Of a stretch of DNA of 64,000 nucleotides, positions 53,718 through 62,623 are shown one piece after another (position 1 is the first letter of the stretch; each line of letters begins with the position of its first letter). This stretch comes from Stenotrophomonas sp. SAU14A_NAIMI4_8 (GTDB lineage: Bacteria; Pseudomonadota; Gammaproteobacteria; Xanthomonadales; Xanthomonadaceae). Made by a program: the position numbers and the translations under genes. Below the pieces are notes generated by a model, which made no database searches, was not told where the DNA came from, and was given only the letters and a program-made list of their open reading frames with translations. The stretch covers positions 3,246,199-3,310,198 of the forward strand of contig NZ_CP025999.1 in NCBI RefSeq assembly GCF_003086695.1. Direction: 5' to 3'.

Positions 53718-56603
53718 TCAGAACTTGTATCGTACACCGAAATACGCGCGTCGCCCGTAGCTCACCACTTCACGGAAGTTGCCGTAAAGCGGCTGGTAGG
53801 CCACGCGCGGTTCGTTGGTCAGGTTCATCAGCTCCAACGACAGCGACAGCTGTTTGCTGACCCGGTAGCGCATGCGCAGGTCCACGCTGGTGTTGTCATC
53901 GTAGTAGCGGTTCTGCTGCGCGGTGTTGCCGGTGAAATCCTGGTAGTAGTGCGAGCGGAACTTGCCGATGGCCTGGATGTTGAAGCGGCCGACGTCCCAG
54001 TAGATCGAGCCGGACAGCACGTGCCGCGAGAAACCGCTCAGCCCGGCCGGCGGCACGATGGCGGGAATGATGCTGCCATCGGCAGCTACCTGCTCGCCCA
54101 ACCGCGAATCCTGGGTCTGGTAGTCGGCATCGGCGTAGTTGTAGCTGACCTTGAAGCCCAGCCCGTCGAACGGCTTGGGCAGATAGGACAGGCGGTGGGT
54201 GGCAGTCAGCTCGAAGCCGGTCAGCGTGCTGTCCTCATCGGTGGTGACCTGCTGGCGCACCGGTACGGTCACCGTCTGCCCGTTGAGGGTGTAGGTTTCC
54301 GGCACCAGCGCGGTGGCGGTGCCGCCGTTGAACTGCTTCCAGTACACCGCACCGGCCAGCATCGTGTCCGGGTTCGGGTACCACTCCAGCGACAGATCGC
54401 CGTTCCAGGACATCAACGGCTGCGCGGCCGGGTTGCCGCTGGCACTGATGTCATCCAGCGCGTCGGCCAGGTCGCTGTAGGTGGCATCGCTGCTGACATT
54501 GATGGTGCGCCCTGCCCCCAGCGCGGCGATATCCGGACGCGACATCGCCCGGTAGGCGCCCACCCGCAGCAGCAGGTCCGGCTGCAGTTCGAAAGCGGCA
54601 TTCAGGCTGGGCAGCAGCTTGTCATTTCCGGCCTTGAACGCCTGCGTGGTGTAGTTGCCGGTGGGCTGCAGGCGAAGGGTGCCATCGCCGTTGTCCAGCA
54701 CCACAAGATCGGTGCGCACGCCTTCGGAACGCACATCAGTCTTCACCCAGCGCAGGCCGACGTTGCCGCTGACCGGCAGGCCCAGCAGGGTGCTGCTGAA
54801 TTCGCCCATCAGGTACAGCGCGCGGGTCTTTTCAGTGACATCGACGTTGTTGGGATCCTGGAAATCCGGATCTAGGCCGCTGGCCAGGCTGCCACGGAAC
54901 GACTGGTACAGGCAGTCCGGATCGAAGTACGCCCACGACGAGATCGTGTTGCCACTGGAGGCGTCCATGAAGTCGTCCTGCGGGAACGGCGCTCGGCACG
55001 CCTTGTTCGCCGCGATGATCTTCGCCTTGTCGGCGGCCACGCGCTGGTCGTAGTCGGTCACCAGGGTGTTGTCGCGCAGGCGGTAGTCGGCCTGGCTGGC
55101 GCGCAGCCCGCCCTTGATGCGGGTGAAGAAGCCCGACTCGGGCGTGAAGCTGGTATCGAAGCGGCCGGCCTTGATCTTGTGATCGTTCTCGGTGGCGCTG
55201 GAGGTCACCCGCGCCGCGCCCGAATACGCATCCCAGTTGTTCACATCGAAGTTGGGCGCCAGCGCGATGCTGGGCACCTCGCCGTGCCAATCCCAGTCGT
55301 AGTCCACGTAGCCGGTGGCACCGCTGCTGATGCCGGGCACCACGGCGTTGTTGACGTCGCGCTGGTTGGCGCGCAGGCGGGTCATGCGCTCGCTGTCCAG
55401 CCGGTTGGTGTGCGAGTAGGAAAGATCGGTGGTCAGTTCCCAGGCCGGGCTGGGCCGGAGGATCAGGTTCAGGCCGCCACCGGTGTACTCCTCGCCGCGC
55501 CAGTAGCGGTTGGACGTGGAATCGATGGAAGTGCTGCCGTGCAGGTGGCGCACGATGCCGTTCTCGTCCACCTCGCGCTGGGTGATGCCGCGGCGGGCGT
55601 TGGACAGGCTCAGGTCGCTGCGGTTCTCATACCAGTTGCGGTCGGTATGCTCGAAGTCCACGTTCAGCTCGACAACATCGTTGGGCCGCCACTGGATCGC
55701 GGCAAACTCGCTCTGGCGGTCGTTGCGTTCCTGTTTCAAGCGGTAGATGCGGCTGCTGGGCACCAGGTAGTACGGCGCTCCGTTGGCGATGGCCTGCGCG
55801 CTCACTTCGTTGCAGTTGGCGTTGGCCACGTTCTGCGCGCCGTTGCAGGCGTACCAGGTGGAGCCGCTGGTGATGCTTTCTTCCGGGTCGGTGCCGTCCA
55901 GCCGCTGGAAGCCCAGCGAGATGCCCAGCTTCTGGCCATCGCCGAATTCGAACTGATCGATATAGCTGGCGGTGCCGCGGTAGCCGATGCCATCGTCGTC
56001 GCGGTACTTCTTGTCATACTCGGCCCAGCTGCCGCGCAGGTCGATCTGCGCCGCGCGCTTGCCATATTCCAGCGGACGTACGGTCTCCAGGCCGATGGTG
56101 CCGGCCACGCCGCCCTCGATGATGTCCGCACGCTGGGTCTTGTAGATGGCCACCGTGTTGACCAGCTCGGCCGGGAACATGTTGAAGTTCACCGAACGAT
56201 CGCCACTGCCGTTGGTGATCTCGCGACCGTTGAAATTGGTGCTGCTGAGGAACGCGCCGAGGCCGCGGATCGAAATTTCAGAAGCGCCGGTCTTGTCACG
56301 GGTGGACGCGGCGCCGGTCAGGGTTTCGATGGCATCGGCCAACGACGGTGCCGGCAGATCGCCGATGTCATCGGCCGACAGCACATCGGCAATGACCGTG
56401 TCGTCGCGCTTCTTGTTGATCGAACTCTGCATGGATTCGCGGATGCCGGTGACCTGCACCTGGTCCAGCGTGGTCGCATCCTGGTCCTGCGCGGCCGACT
56501 GCGCCTGTACGGTGGGCACGGCCGCCAGCGCTGCCAGCAGTGCCACGATCAGTGGCGTGGGGCACAACGAGGTGTTGCGTACTGCTCCGGCGGTTCGCCG
56601 CAT
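53718..56603 (-). CDS. TonB-dependent receptor of the alginate locus
   Basis: A 961-residue outer-membrane receptor: signal peptide (LIVALLAALAAVPTVQAQS), TonB box region LDQVQVTGIRESMQSSINKK, plug (TRDKTGASEISIRGLGAFLSST), and a barrel ending YFGVRYKF with terminal Phe. The opening with SINKKRDDTVIADVL is typical of receptors found next to polysaccharide-degrading enzymes in xanthomonads and Caulobacter. ATG 56603 is preceded by GAGGAGGAGA; 56660 is an alternative. Divergent from the lyase operon, so uptake of alginate oligomers is the likely task. Confidence 0.92.
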   Translation of the reverse strand: MRRTAGAVRNTSLCPTPLIVALLAALAAVPTVQAQSAAQDQDATTLDQVQVTGIRESMQSSINKKRDDTVIADVLSADDIGDLPAPSLADAIETLTGAASTRDKTGASEISIRGLGAFLSSTNFNGREITNGSGDRSVNFNMFPAELVNTVAIYKTQRADIIEGGVAGTIGLETVRPLEYGKRAAQIDLRGSWAEYDKKYRDDDGIGYRGTASYIDQFEFGDGQKLGISLGFQRLDGTDPEESITSGSTWYACNGAQNVANANCNEVSAQAIANGAPYYLVPSSRIYRLKQERNDRQSEFAAIQWRPNDVVELNVDFEHTDRNWYENRSDLSLSNARRGITQREVDENGIVRHLHGSTSIDSTSNRYWRGEEYTGGGLNLILRPSPAWELTTDLSYSHTNRLDSERMTRLRANQRDVNNAVVPGISSGATGYVDYDWDWHGEVPSIALAPNFDVNNWDAYSGAARVTSSATENDHKIKAGRFDTSFTPESGFFTRIKGGLRASQADYRLRDNTLVTDYDQRVAADKAKIIAANKACRAPFPQDDFMDASSGNTISSWAYFDPDCLYQSFRGSLASGLDPDFQDPNNVDVTEKTRALYLMGEFSSTLLGLPVSGNVGLRWVKTDVRSEGVRTDLVVLDNGDGTLRLQPTGNYTTQAFKAGNDKLLPSLNAAFELQPDLLLRVGAYRAMSRPDIAALGAGRTINVSSDATYSDLADALDDISASGNPAAQPLMSWNGDLSLEWYPNPDTMLAGAVYWKQFNGGTATALVPETYTLNGQTVTVPVRQQVTTDEDSTLTGFELTATHRLSYLPKPFDGLGFKVSYNYADADYQTQDSRLGEQVAADGSIIPAIVPPAGLSGFSRHVLSGSIYWDVGRFNIQAIGKFRSHYYQDFTGNTAQQNRYYDDNTSVDLRMRYRVSKQLSLSLELMNLTNEPRVAYQPLYGNFREVVSYGRRAYFGVRYKF

Positions 56604-56844
56604 GGTCTCCTCCTCCCAAAGGATCGCCTGGATGGCAGGCGTGGGACGCAGCTTCGGCACGCCGATGGCAAGTTGTCAACCAATTGGACTGGGTTTTTCT
56701 TAATACCTTTGTTTCAGACCAATTCACGGTCAACTTATGTGCTGATGCAGCATGACTTTGCGCGAAAGCTGGCTTACAAAAGACCTCGAAGTGGTATACA
56801 TACCCGCCCCGAAACGACACTCACACTGTCCCTGGAAGGTTCGC
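56604..56844. promoter_or_regulatory. Divergent control region of the alginate locus
   Basis: 240 bp, A+T-richer than its surroundings. It contains GGTATACATACC (56793-56804), matching the GGTATACC-type operators of uronate GntR regulators. It also contains a long-spaced inverted repeat: AGTTG plus six bases plus AATTGG at 56671-56687 and its inverse at about 56720-56736, each with a TTGTCA or TTGACC element, symmetric about TTAATA near 56700. Exact promoters cannot be fixed. Confidence 0.55.
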
Positions 56845-58284
56845 ATGCGCCTCTTATCGCTACCGCACCGCCGTTCCAAACCATTTTCGGTTTCCTGCCT
56901 GACCACTGGACTGGCAATGTGCCTGTCCACTTTTTCGGCGCAGGCCGCCAGCTGGCTGGTGCACGACGCCGCCGAGTTCACCACCGCGGCCGCAGCGCTG
57001 CAGCCCGGTGACGAGATCGTGCTGGCCGATGGCACCTGGACCGATACCCGGTTGTTGCTGAAGGGACAGGGCACGGCGGCGGCGCCGATCGTGCTGCGCG
57101 CACAGACCCCGGGCAAGGTGATCCTGAGCGGCCGCTCCGACCTTCGCCTGGCGGGCAGCTACCTGCAGGTGTCCAACCTGGTGTTCCGCGATGGCTACAC
57201 CCCCGGGGATTCGGTGGTGGCCTTCCGCGAATCGAGCAAGGCCGTGGCCACCCACAGCCGGGTGACCGGGCTGGTGATCGACGATTACAGCAACCCCGAT
57301 GCCAGCGACCAGGACTACTGGGTATCGCTGTACGGCAGCCACAACCGCCTGGACCACAGCCAGTTGCGCGGCAAGACCAATGCCGGCCCGACCGTGGTGG
57401 TGGTGCGCGATGCCAGCCAGGGCCTGGACAACCAGCACCGCATCGACCACACCTGGTTCGGGCCGCGTCCGGCGCTGGGCGTGAACGGCGGCGAGACGAT
57501 ACGCGTGGGCACCAGCGATACCTCGCTGAGCGATTCCAACAGCACCATCGAGAACAACTGGTTCGAAGGCTGCGACGGCGAAACCGAGATCATCAGCAAC
57601 AAGTCCGGCGGCAATACCTATCGCGGCAACGTGTTCTACCGTTCGGCCGGTGCGCTCACCCTGCGCCATGGCAACGGCAACCGGGTACTGGACAACGTGT
57701 TCCTGGGCGATGACAAGGCCGGTACCGGCGGCGTGCGCGTGATCAACGCCGACCAGACCGTCAGCAACAACTACTTCGAGCGCCTGGCCGGTTCCAGCAA
57801 CCGCGCCGCGCTGGCGGTGATGGACGCCCAGGCCAACCCGCCACTGTCCGGCTACGCGCCGGTAGTGAACGCCACGATCAGCCGCAACACCTTCGTCGAT
57901 GTGGCCAGAATCAGCTTCGGCGTCGGCCACGATCCGGCCAAGGGCCTGGACGTGGCCGCCAGCAACAGCCGCTTCAGCGCCAACCTGATCGTCAACCGCA
58001 ACAGCAAAAATCCGCCCACCGCCGCCAGTTCGCTGGCGGGCATCACCTTCGCCGGCAACGTGCAGTCACCGCAGGCCAGCACGGTGTTTCCCGGCGGGGT
58101 GGCCAGCGCCACCGTCACCCTGCAACAGGCCGCCAGCGGCCTGTGGGCGCCCAGCCCTGCCCTGCCGGCCGTGGGTGCCGAGGCGGCACTGACGATGACC
58201 GCGCGCGAAGCAACCGGGGTGGACTGGTACCCCAAGGTGGGCGAGGTTGCCCTGTCACGCACCAACACCGGAGTTGATCGATGA
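56845..58284 (+). CDS. Alginate lyase, polysaccharide lyase family 6
   Basis: A 479-residue exported enzyme. The signal peptide ends STFSAQAASW. A right-handed beta-helix follows (AAAALQPGDEIVLADGTW start typical of chondroitinase B-like PL6). Catalytic residues fit the family: Lys253 in SNKSGGNTY and Arg274 in LTLRHGNGN are 21 residues apart, the same spacing as the known Lys/Arg pair of PL6 enzymes. It cleaves alginate (or another uronan) by beta-elimination. GGAAGG precedes ATG 56845; the frame opens at 56752 but that part is not signal-like. It overlaps the PL17 gene by 4 bp. Confidence 0.93.
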   Translation: MRLLSLPHRRSKPFSVSCLTTGLAMCLSTFSAQAASWLVHDAAEFTTAAAALQPGDEIVLADGTWTDTRLLLKGQGTAAAPIVLRAQTPGKVILSGRSDLRLAGSYLQVSNLVFRDGYTPGDSVVAFRESSKAVATHSRVTGLVIDDYSNPDASDQDYWVSLYGSHNRLDHSQLRGKTNAGPTVVVVRDASQGLDNQHRIDHTWFGPRPALGVNGGETIRVGTSDTSLSDSNSTIENNWFEGCDGETEIISNKSGGNTYRGNVFYRSAGALTLRHGNGNRVLDNVFLGDDKAGTGGVRVINADQTVSNNYFERLAGSSNRAALAVMDAQANPPLSGYAPVVNATISRNTFVDVARISFGVGHDPAKGLDVAASNSRFSANLIVNRNSKNPPTAASSLAGITFAGNVQSPQASTVFPGGVASATVTLQQAASGLWAPSPALPAVGAEAALTMTAREATGVDWYPKVGEVALSRTNTGVDR

Positions 58285-60509
58285 GGTTGCAGCCGCTGTT
58301 CGTTTCCCTGGCCCTGGCCCTGCCCGCTGCCGTGATGCCGGCCCTGCCGCTGCAGGCGGCACCGGCGGCCAGCGCACGCCAAGCCGACACCGCACCGGTG
58401 CTGGTGACCGCTGCGCAATGGCAGCAGATGGCCAGCGAGGGCAGCCGCTACCCCTGGTTCGCCAAGGAGCAGGCGCGTGCGGAAAAAACGCTGAAGAAGA
58501 TGATGAAGGCCGGCATCGACGTGCCGGTGCCGAAGGACAAGGGCGGCGGCCGCACCCACGAACAGCACAAGCGCAATTACCAGGCACTGCTGGCGGCCGG
58601 CACGCTGTACCGGCTGACCGGTGACAAGGCCTATGTCGACTACGCGCGCGACATGCTGCTGCAGTACGCCAAGCTCTACCCCACCCTGGGCCCGCACCCC
58701 GAAGGCCGCGGACAGATTCCCGGCCGCGTGTTCTGGCAGGTGCTGAACGATTCGGTGTGGCTGGTGAACGCGATCCAGGGCTACGACGCGATCCGCGATG
58801 CGCTGCCCGCCGCCGACCGCCAGACCATCGAATCGCAGGTGTTCCGGCCGATGGCCGAGTTCCTGGTAAGCGAGCCGAAGAACTACGACCAGATCCACAA
58901 CCATGCGACCTGGGCGGTCGCGGCCACCGGCATGACCGGCTATGTGCTGCGTGACCAGGAACTGGTGGAGAAATCGCTGCGCGGCAGCCAGAAGAATGAC
59001 CAGTTCGGCTTCCTGCGCCAGGTCGACCTGCTGTTCTCGCCCGATGGCTATTACGAAGAAGGCCCGTACTACCAGCGCTATGCATTGGCGCCGTTCCTGC
59101 TGTTCGCCAATGCCATCGAACGCAACGAACCGCAGCGGAAGATCTTCCAGCGCCGCGATGGCGTGCTGCTGAAGGCGGTCGATGTGCTGGTGCAGACCAG
59201 CTATGACGGCCTGTTCTTCCCGATCAACGATGCGATCCTGGACAAGGGCATCGACACCGAAGAACTGGTGGCCGGCATCGGCATTGCCTATGCGCGCAGC
59301 GGCGATGATCGCCTGTTGTCGGTAGCGCAGAAACAGAAACGGCTGCTGCTTTCGCCCGAGGGCCTGCAGGTGGCGCAGGCCTTGGCGGCCAACAAGGCCA
59401 AGCCCTTCGACTTCCGGCCCCTGTTGTTGCGCGATGGCCCGGCCGGCGACCGCGGTGGCCTGGCGATCCTGCGCATGAACGGTGAGCGCGGCCAGGCACT
59501 GGTGCAGAAGGACACCATGCAGGGCATGGGCCATGGGCATTTCGACAAGCTCAACTGGCTGTTCTACGACAACGGCAACCCGGTGGTGACCGACTACGGC
59601 GCGGCCCGCTTCCTGAACGTGGAAGCCAAGCGCGGCGGCATCTACCTGGCCGAGAACCGCAGCTGGGCCAAGCAGACCGTGGCCCACAACACCCTGGTGG
59701 TGAACGAGACCAGCCACTTCAAGGGCGACTGGAAGCGCGGCGAAGAGCATGCACCGCAGGTGCGCTTCTTCCAGGCCGACGCCGACACGCAGATTGCCTC
59801 GGCCAGCATGCGCGATGCCTACCCCGGCGTGGTGTTCACCCGCACCCAGGCGCTGCTGCGCCATCCTGAACTGGGCCTGCCGGTGGTGCTGGACCTGCTG
59901 CAGGTGCACGGCGACAAGGCCGCGCGCTACGACCTGCCGCTGCACTTCAACGGCCACATCGTCACCACCGGCTTCGAGGCCGAGCATTTCCCGGCGCAGC
60001 GCCCGGTGCTGGGCAGCGACAACGGCTACCAGCACCTGTGGCTGGATGCGCGCAGCAAGGCCGGCAGCGAACCGCGCACGCTGGCCTGGCTGCTGGATGG
60101 GCGCTTCTACACCTATCGCTTCGGCAGCAGTGCGCCAGCACAAGCCCTGCTGGTGGAAAGCGGCGCCAACGATCCGGAGTTCAACCTGCGCCGCGAGCCG
60201 GCCCTGCTGCAACGCGTGGAAGGGCAGAAGGACGTGACCTTCTACAGCGTGCTGGAGCCGCATGGCGAGTACAACGGCACCGCCGAATACGTGCACGGCG
60301 CCGACAGCCGCATCAAGGAGATCGTGCGCAGCCGTGGCAGCGATGCCGAGGTGATTGAACTGCGCCTGGCCAGCGGCGCCCGCATCGCCCTGGGCGTGGC
60401 CGACGACAGCACCGCCAAGGGCGAGCACAGCGTGACCGTTGATGGCCACGCCTACCGCTGGAGCGGCAGCCACGCGCGCATGGACCGCAGCAAGGGTGAC
60501 GCGCGATGA
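58281..60509 (+). CDS. Oligoalginate lyase, polysaccharide lyase family 17
   Basis: A 742-residue exported exolytic lyase that takes alginate oligomers to the unsaturated monomer. A signal peptide is followed by an (alpha/alpha) toroid and a C-terminal heparinase II/III-like beta domain. Active-site candidates by comparison with the PL17 enzyme Alg17c are Asn207-His208 (IHNHATW), Tyr263/Tyr264 (EEGPYYQRYA) and His418/His420 (GMGHGHFDKLNW). A homologue in S. maltophilia (Smlt2602) is a characterised PL17 lyase, from memory. It overlaps its neighbours on both sides by 4 bp. Confidence 0.94.
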   Translation: MRLQPLFVSLALALPAAVMPALPLQAAPAASARQADTAPVLVTAAQWQQMASEGSRYPWFAKEQARAEKTLKKMMKAGIDVPVPKDKGGGRTHEQHKRNYQALLAAGTLYRLTGDKAYVDYARDMLLQYAKLYPTLGPHPEGRGQIPGRVFWQVLNDSVWLVNAIQGYDAIRDALPAADRQTIESQVFRPMAEFLVSEPKNYDQIHNHATWAVAATGMTGYVLRDQELVEKSLRGSQKNDQFGFLRQVDLLFSPDGYYEEGPYYQRYALAPFLLFANAIERNEPQRKIFQRRDGVLLKAVDVLVQTSYDGLFFPINDAILDKGIDTEELVAGIGIAYARSGDDRLLSVAQKQKRLLLSPEGLQVAQALAANKAKPFDFRPLLLRDGPAGDRGGLAILRMNGERGQALVQKDTMQGMGHGHFDKLNWLFYDNGNPVVTDYGAARFLNVEAKRGGIYLAENRSWAKQTVAHNTLVVNETSHFKGDWKRGEEHAPQVRFFQADADTQIASASMRDAYPGVVFTRTQALLRHPELGLPVVLDLLQVHGDKAARYDLPLHFNGHIVTTGFEAEHFPAQRPVLGSDNGYQHLWLDARSKAGSEPRTLAWLLDGRFYTYRFGSSAPAQALLVESGANDPEFNLRREPALLQRVEGQKDVTFYSVLEPHGEYNGTAEYVHGADSRIKEIVRSRGSDAEVIELRLASGARIALGVADDSTAKGEHSVTVDGHAYRWSGSHARMDRSKGDAR

Positions 60510-61810
60510 ACGGCCCGGCGGTGGTATCCACCCTGCGCAAGGTGCCGGTACGTTCGGCGGTGCGCTGGCTGATCGTCGGCCTGATTGCCGTGGCCACGGT
60601 GATCAACTACATCGACCGCAACGCCTTGGCGGTGATGTGGCCAGAGATCGCCAAGGAAGTGGGCGCAACCAAGGATGATTACGCGCTGCTGGTAACGGTG
60701 TTCATGCTGTTCTACGCGGCCGGCCAGTTCCTGTTCGGCCGCCTGTTCGACATGATCGGCACGCGGCTGGGCTTTGCGCTGTCGATCAGCGTGTGGTCGA
60801 TCTCGATTGCCCTGCATGCAGTCACCCATTCGATCCTGTCCTTCAGCCTGGTGCGCGCGATGCTGGGCATCAGCGAGGCCGGTGCATGGCCGGGCGCGGT
60901 GAAAGCCAATGCGGAATGGTTCCCGGCGCGCGAACGGGCGCTGGCGCAGGGCGTGTTCAACGCCGGTGCGTCGGTAGGCGCGATTGTCTCGGCACCGGCC
61001 ATCGCCGGCCTGTACCTGTGGCTGGGCTGGCGCGGCACCTTCGTGCTGGTCGGTGCCATCGGCTTCCTGTGGCTGCTGCCGTGGCTGTTCGTCTACCGCG
61101 CCGGGCCGGACAAGCACCCCTGGGTGAGCGACGCCGAACGCCGATTGATCCAGGAAGACCAGGCCGGGCAGCAGGCAGTGGCCGCGCCGAAGGTGAGCGT
61201 GCGTGCGCTGCTTGCCCATCGGCAGAGCTGGGGCATGCTGGCCTGCCGCTTCCTGCTGGACCCGATCTGGTGGCTGTTCGTTTCCTGGCTGCCGATCTAC
61301 CTCGCCGAAACGTTCGGCTTTGACATCAAGCAGATCGGTCTGTTCGCCTGGGTGCCCTTCGTCGGCGCCATGCTGGGCAGCCTGAGCGGTGGCTGGCTGT
61401 CCGGGCGCCTGATCCGCGCCGGGCACAGCGTGGACCGCGCGCGCAAGCTGTCCATCTCGCTGGGCTGCGTGATCATGGCCCCGGCCCTGCTGGGCGCAGT
61501 GCTGGCCAACCAGCCGCTGCTGGCGGTGCTGGCCATTGCCGCGGTGCTGTTCGGCTTCCAGGTGGCGATCGGCAACATCCAGACCCTGCCGGGCGATCTG
61601 TTCGATGGTCGTTCGGTGGGCACCCTGGCCGGCCTGGGTGGGCTGGCCGCCGTGGCCGGCACCCTGATCACCACCTGGCTGGTGCCGGTGCTGACCCGCC
61701 ATTCCTACGCGCCCATTTTCATTCTTGTCGCCGCCCTGGTGCCGCTGTCGCTGGCTGCGCTGTGGTGGTGGACCGGCCCGATCCACAAGCTCGACCGCCC
61801 CGGCCGTTGA
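60506..61810 (+). CDS. MFS transporter, hexuronate (ACS family) type
   Basis: A 434-residue inner-membrane symporter with 12 predicted helices: NYIDRNALAVMWPEIAKEVG at the start (anion:cation symporter signature), FGRLFDMIGTRLGFA as loop 2-3 motif, and RAMLGISEAGAWPGAVKANAEWFP in helix 4-5, as in ExuT. In this operon it should carry the unsaturated uronate released by PL17, or its open-chain form DEH. The start overlaps the PL17 stop. Confidence 0.92.
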   Translation: MNGPAVVSTLRKVPVRSAVRWLIVGLIAVATVINYIDRNALAVMWPEIAKEVGATKDDYALLVTVFMLFYAAGQFLFGRLFDMIGTRLGFALSISVWSISIALHAVTHSILSFSLVRAMLGISEAGAWPGAVKANAEWFPARERALAQGVFNAGASVGAIVSAPAIAGLYLWLGWRGTFVLVGAIGFLWLLPWLFVYRAGPDKHPWVSDAERRLIQEDQAGQQAVAAPKVSVRALLAHRQSWGMLACRFLLDPIWWLFVSWLPIYLAETFGFDIKQIGLFAWVPFVGAMLGSLSGGWLSGRLIRAGHSVDRARKLSISLGCVIMAPALLGAVLANQPLLAVLAIAAVLFGFQVAIGNIQTLPGDLFDGRSVGTLAGLGGLAAVAGTLITTWLVPVLTRHSYAPIFILVAALVPLSLAALWWWTGPIHKLDRPGR

Positions 61811-61852
61811 GCCCACGTTTTTCATTCCCCCGCAAACCAAGGAGTTTCCCGC

Positions 61853-62605
61853 ATGTCGTTCAAGGACAAGGTGGCCATCGTCACCGGTGGTGGCCGTGAT
61901 ATCGGTCGCGCCGTCTCGATCAAGCTGGCCGCCGCCGGTGCACGCGTGTGCATCAACTACGCCAACGACGAAGCCAGCGCGCAGGACACGCTGGCCGCCA
62001 TCCAGGCCGCCGGTGGCCAGGCCATCGTGCACCGCGCCGACGTGACCGACGCCGCTGCGGTGGCCGGCCTGGTGGCCGCCACCCAGGCCGCGTTCGGTGA
62101 GCGCATCGACCTGCTGGTGAACGTGGCCGGCGGCATGGTGCAGCGCCGCCCGCTGGCCGACATCGACCCGGCGTTCTTCCACACCGTGATGGACCTGAAC
62201 CTCACCTCCACCTACCTGACCACCCACGCGGTGGTGCCGCACATGGGCGAAGGCGCGGCCATCGTGAACTTTGCCTCGCAGGCAGGGCGCGATGGCGGCG
62301 GCCCGGGCGCTTCGATCTATGCCACGGCCAAGGCGGCGGTGATGACCTTCACCCGCGCCATGGCCAAGGAACTGGGGCCGAAGGGCATCCGCGTGAATGC
62401 GCTGTGCTGCGGCATGATCGCCACCCGCTTCCACGATGAATTCACCAAGCCGGAAGTGCGCACGGCGGTAGCCGGTGCGACCCCGCTGCGCCGCCAGGGC
62501 GTGCCGGAAGAGGCGGCGGATGCGGCGGTGTTCCTGGCCTCGGACGCAGCGGCCTTCATCACCGGTGCGAACCTGGATGTGAACGGCGGCACCTACTTCT
62601 CCTGA
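61853..62605 (+). CDS. Short-chain dehydrogenase, probable DEH reductase
   Basis: A 250-residue NAD(P)H oxidoreductase with GGGRDIGRAVS for cofactor, NVAGGMVQ, and the catalytic Tyr156-xxx-Lys160 (IYATAKAAV). SDR enzymes in alginate loci (for example A1-R of Sphingomonas) reduce DEH to KDG, and that role is likely here by position. The residue after the first strand could be inspected to judge NADPH or NADH preference. AAGGAG lies 9 bp before the ATG; it follows the MFS gene by 42 bp. Confidence 0.9.
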   Translation: MSFKDKVAIVTGGGRDIGRAVSIKLAAAGARVCINYANDEASAQDTLAAIQAAGGQAIVHRADVTDAAAVAGLVAATQAAFGERIDLLVNVAGGMVQRRPLADIDPAFFHTVMDLNLTSTYLTTHAVVPHMGEGAAIVNFASQAGRDGGGPGASIYATAKAAVMTFTRAMAKELGPKGIRVNALCCGMIATRFHDEFTKPEVRTAVAGATPLRRQGVPEEAADAAVFLASDAAAFITGANLDVNGGTYFS

Positions 62606-62623
62606 CCTGAGCGGACCCTTCCC

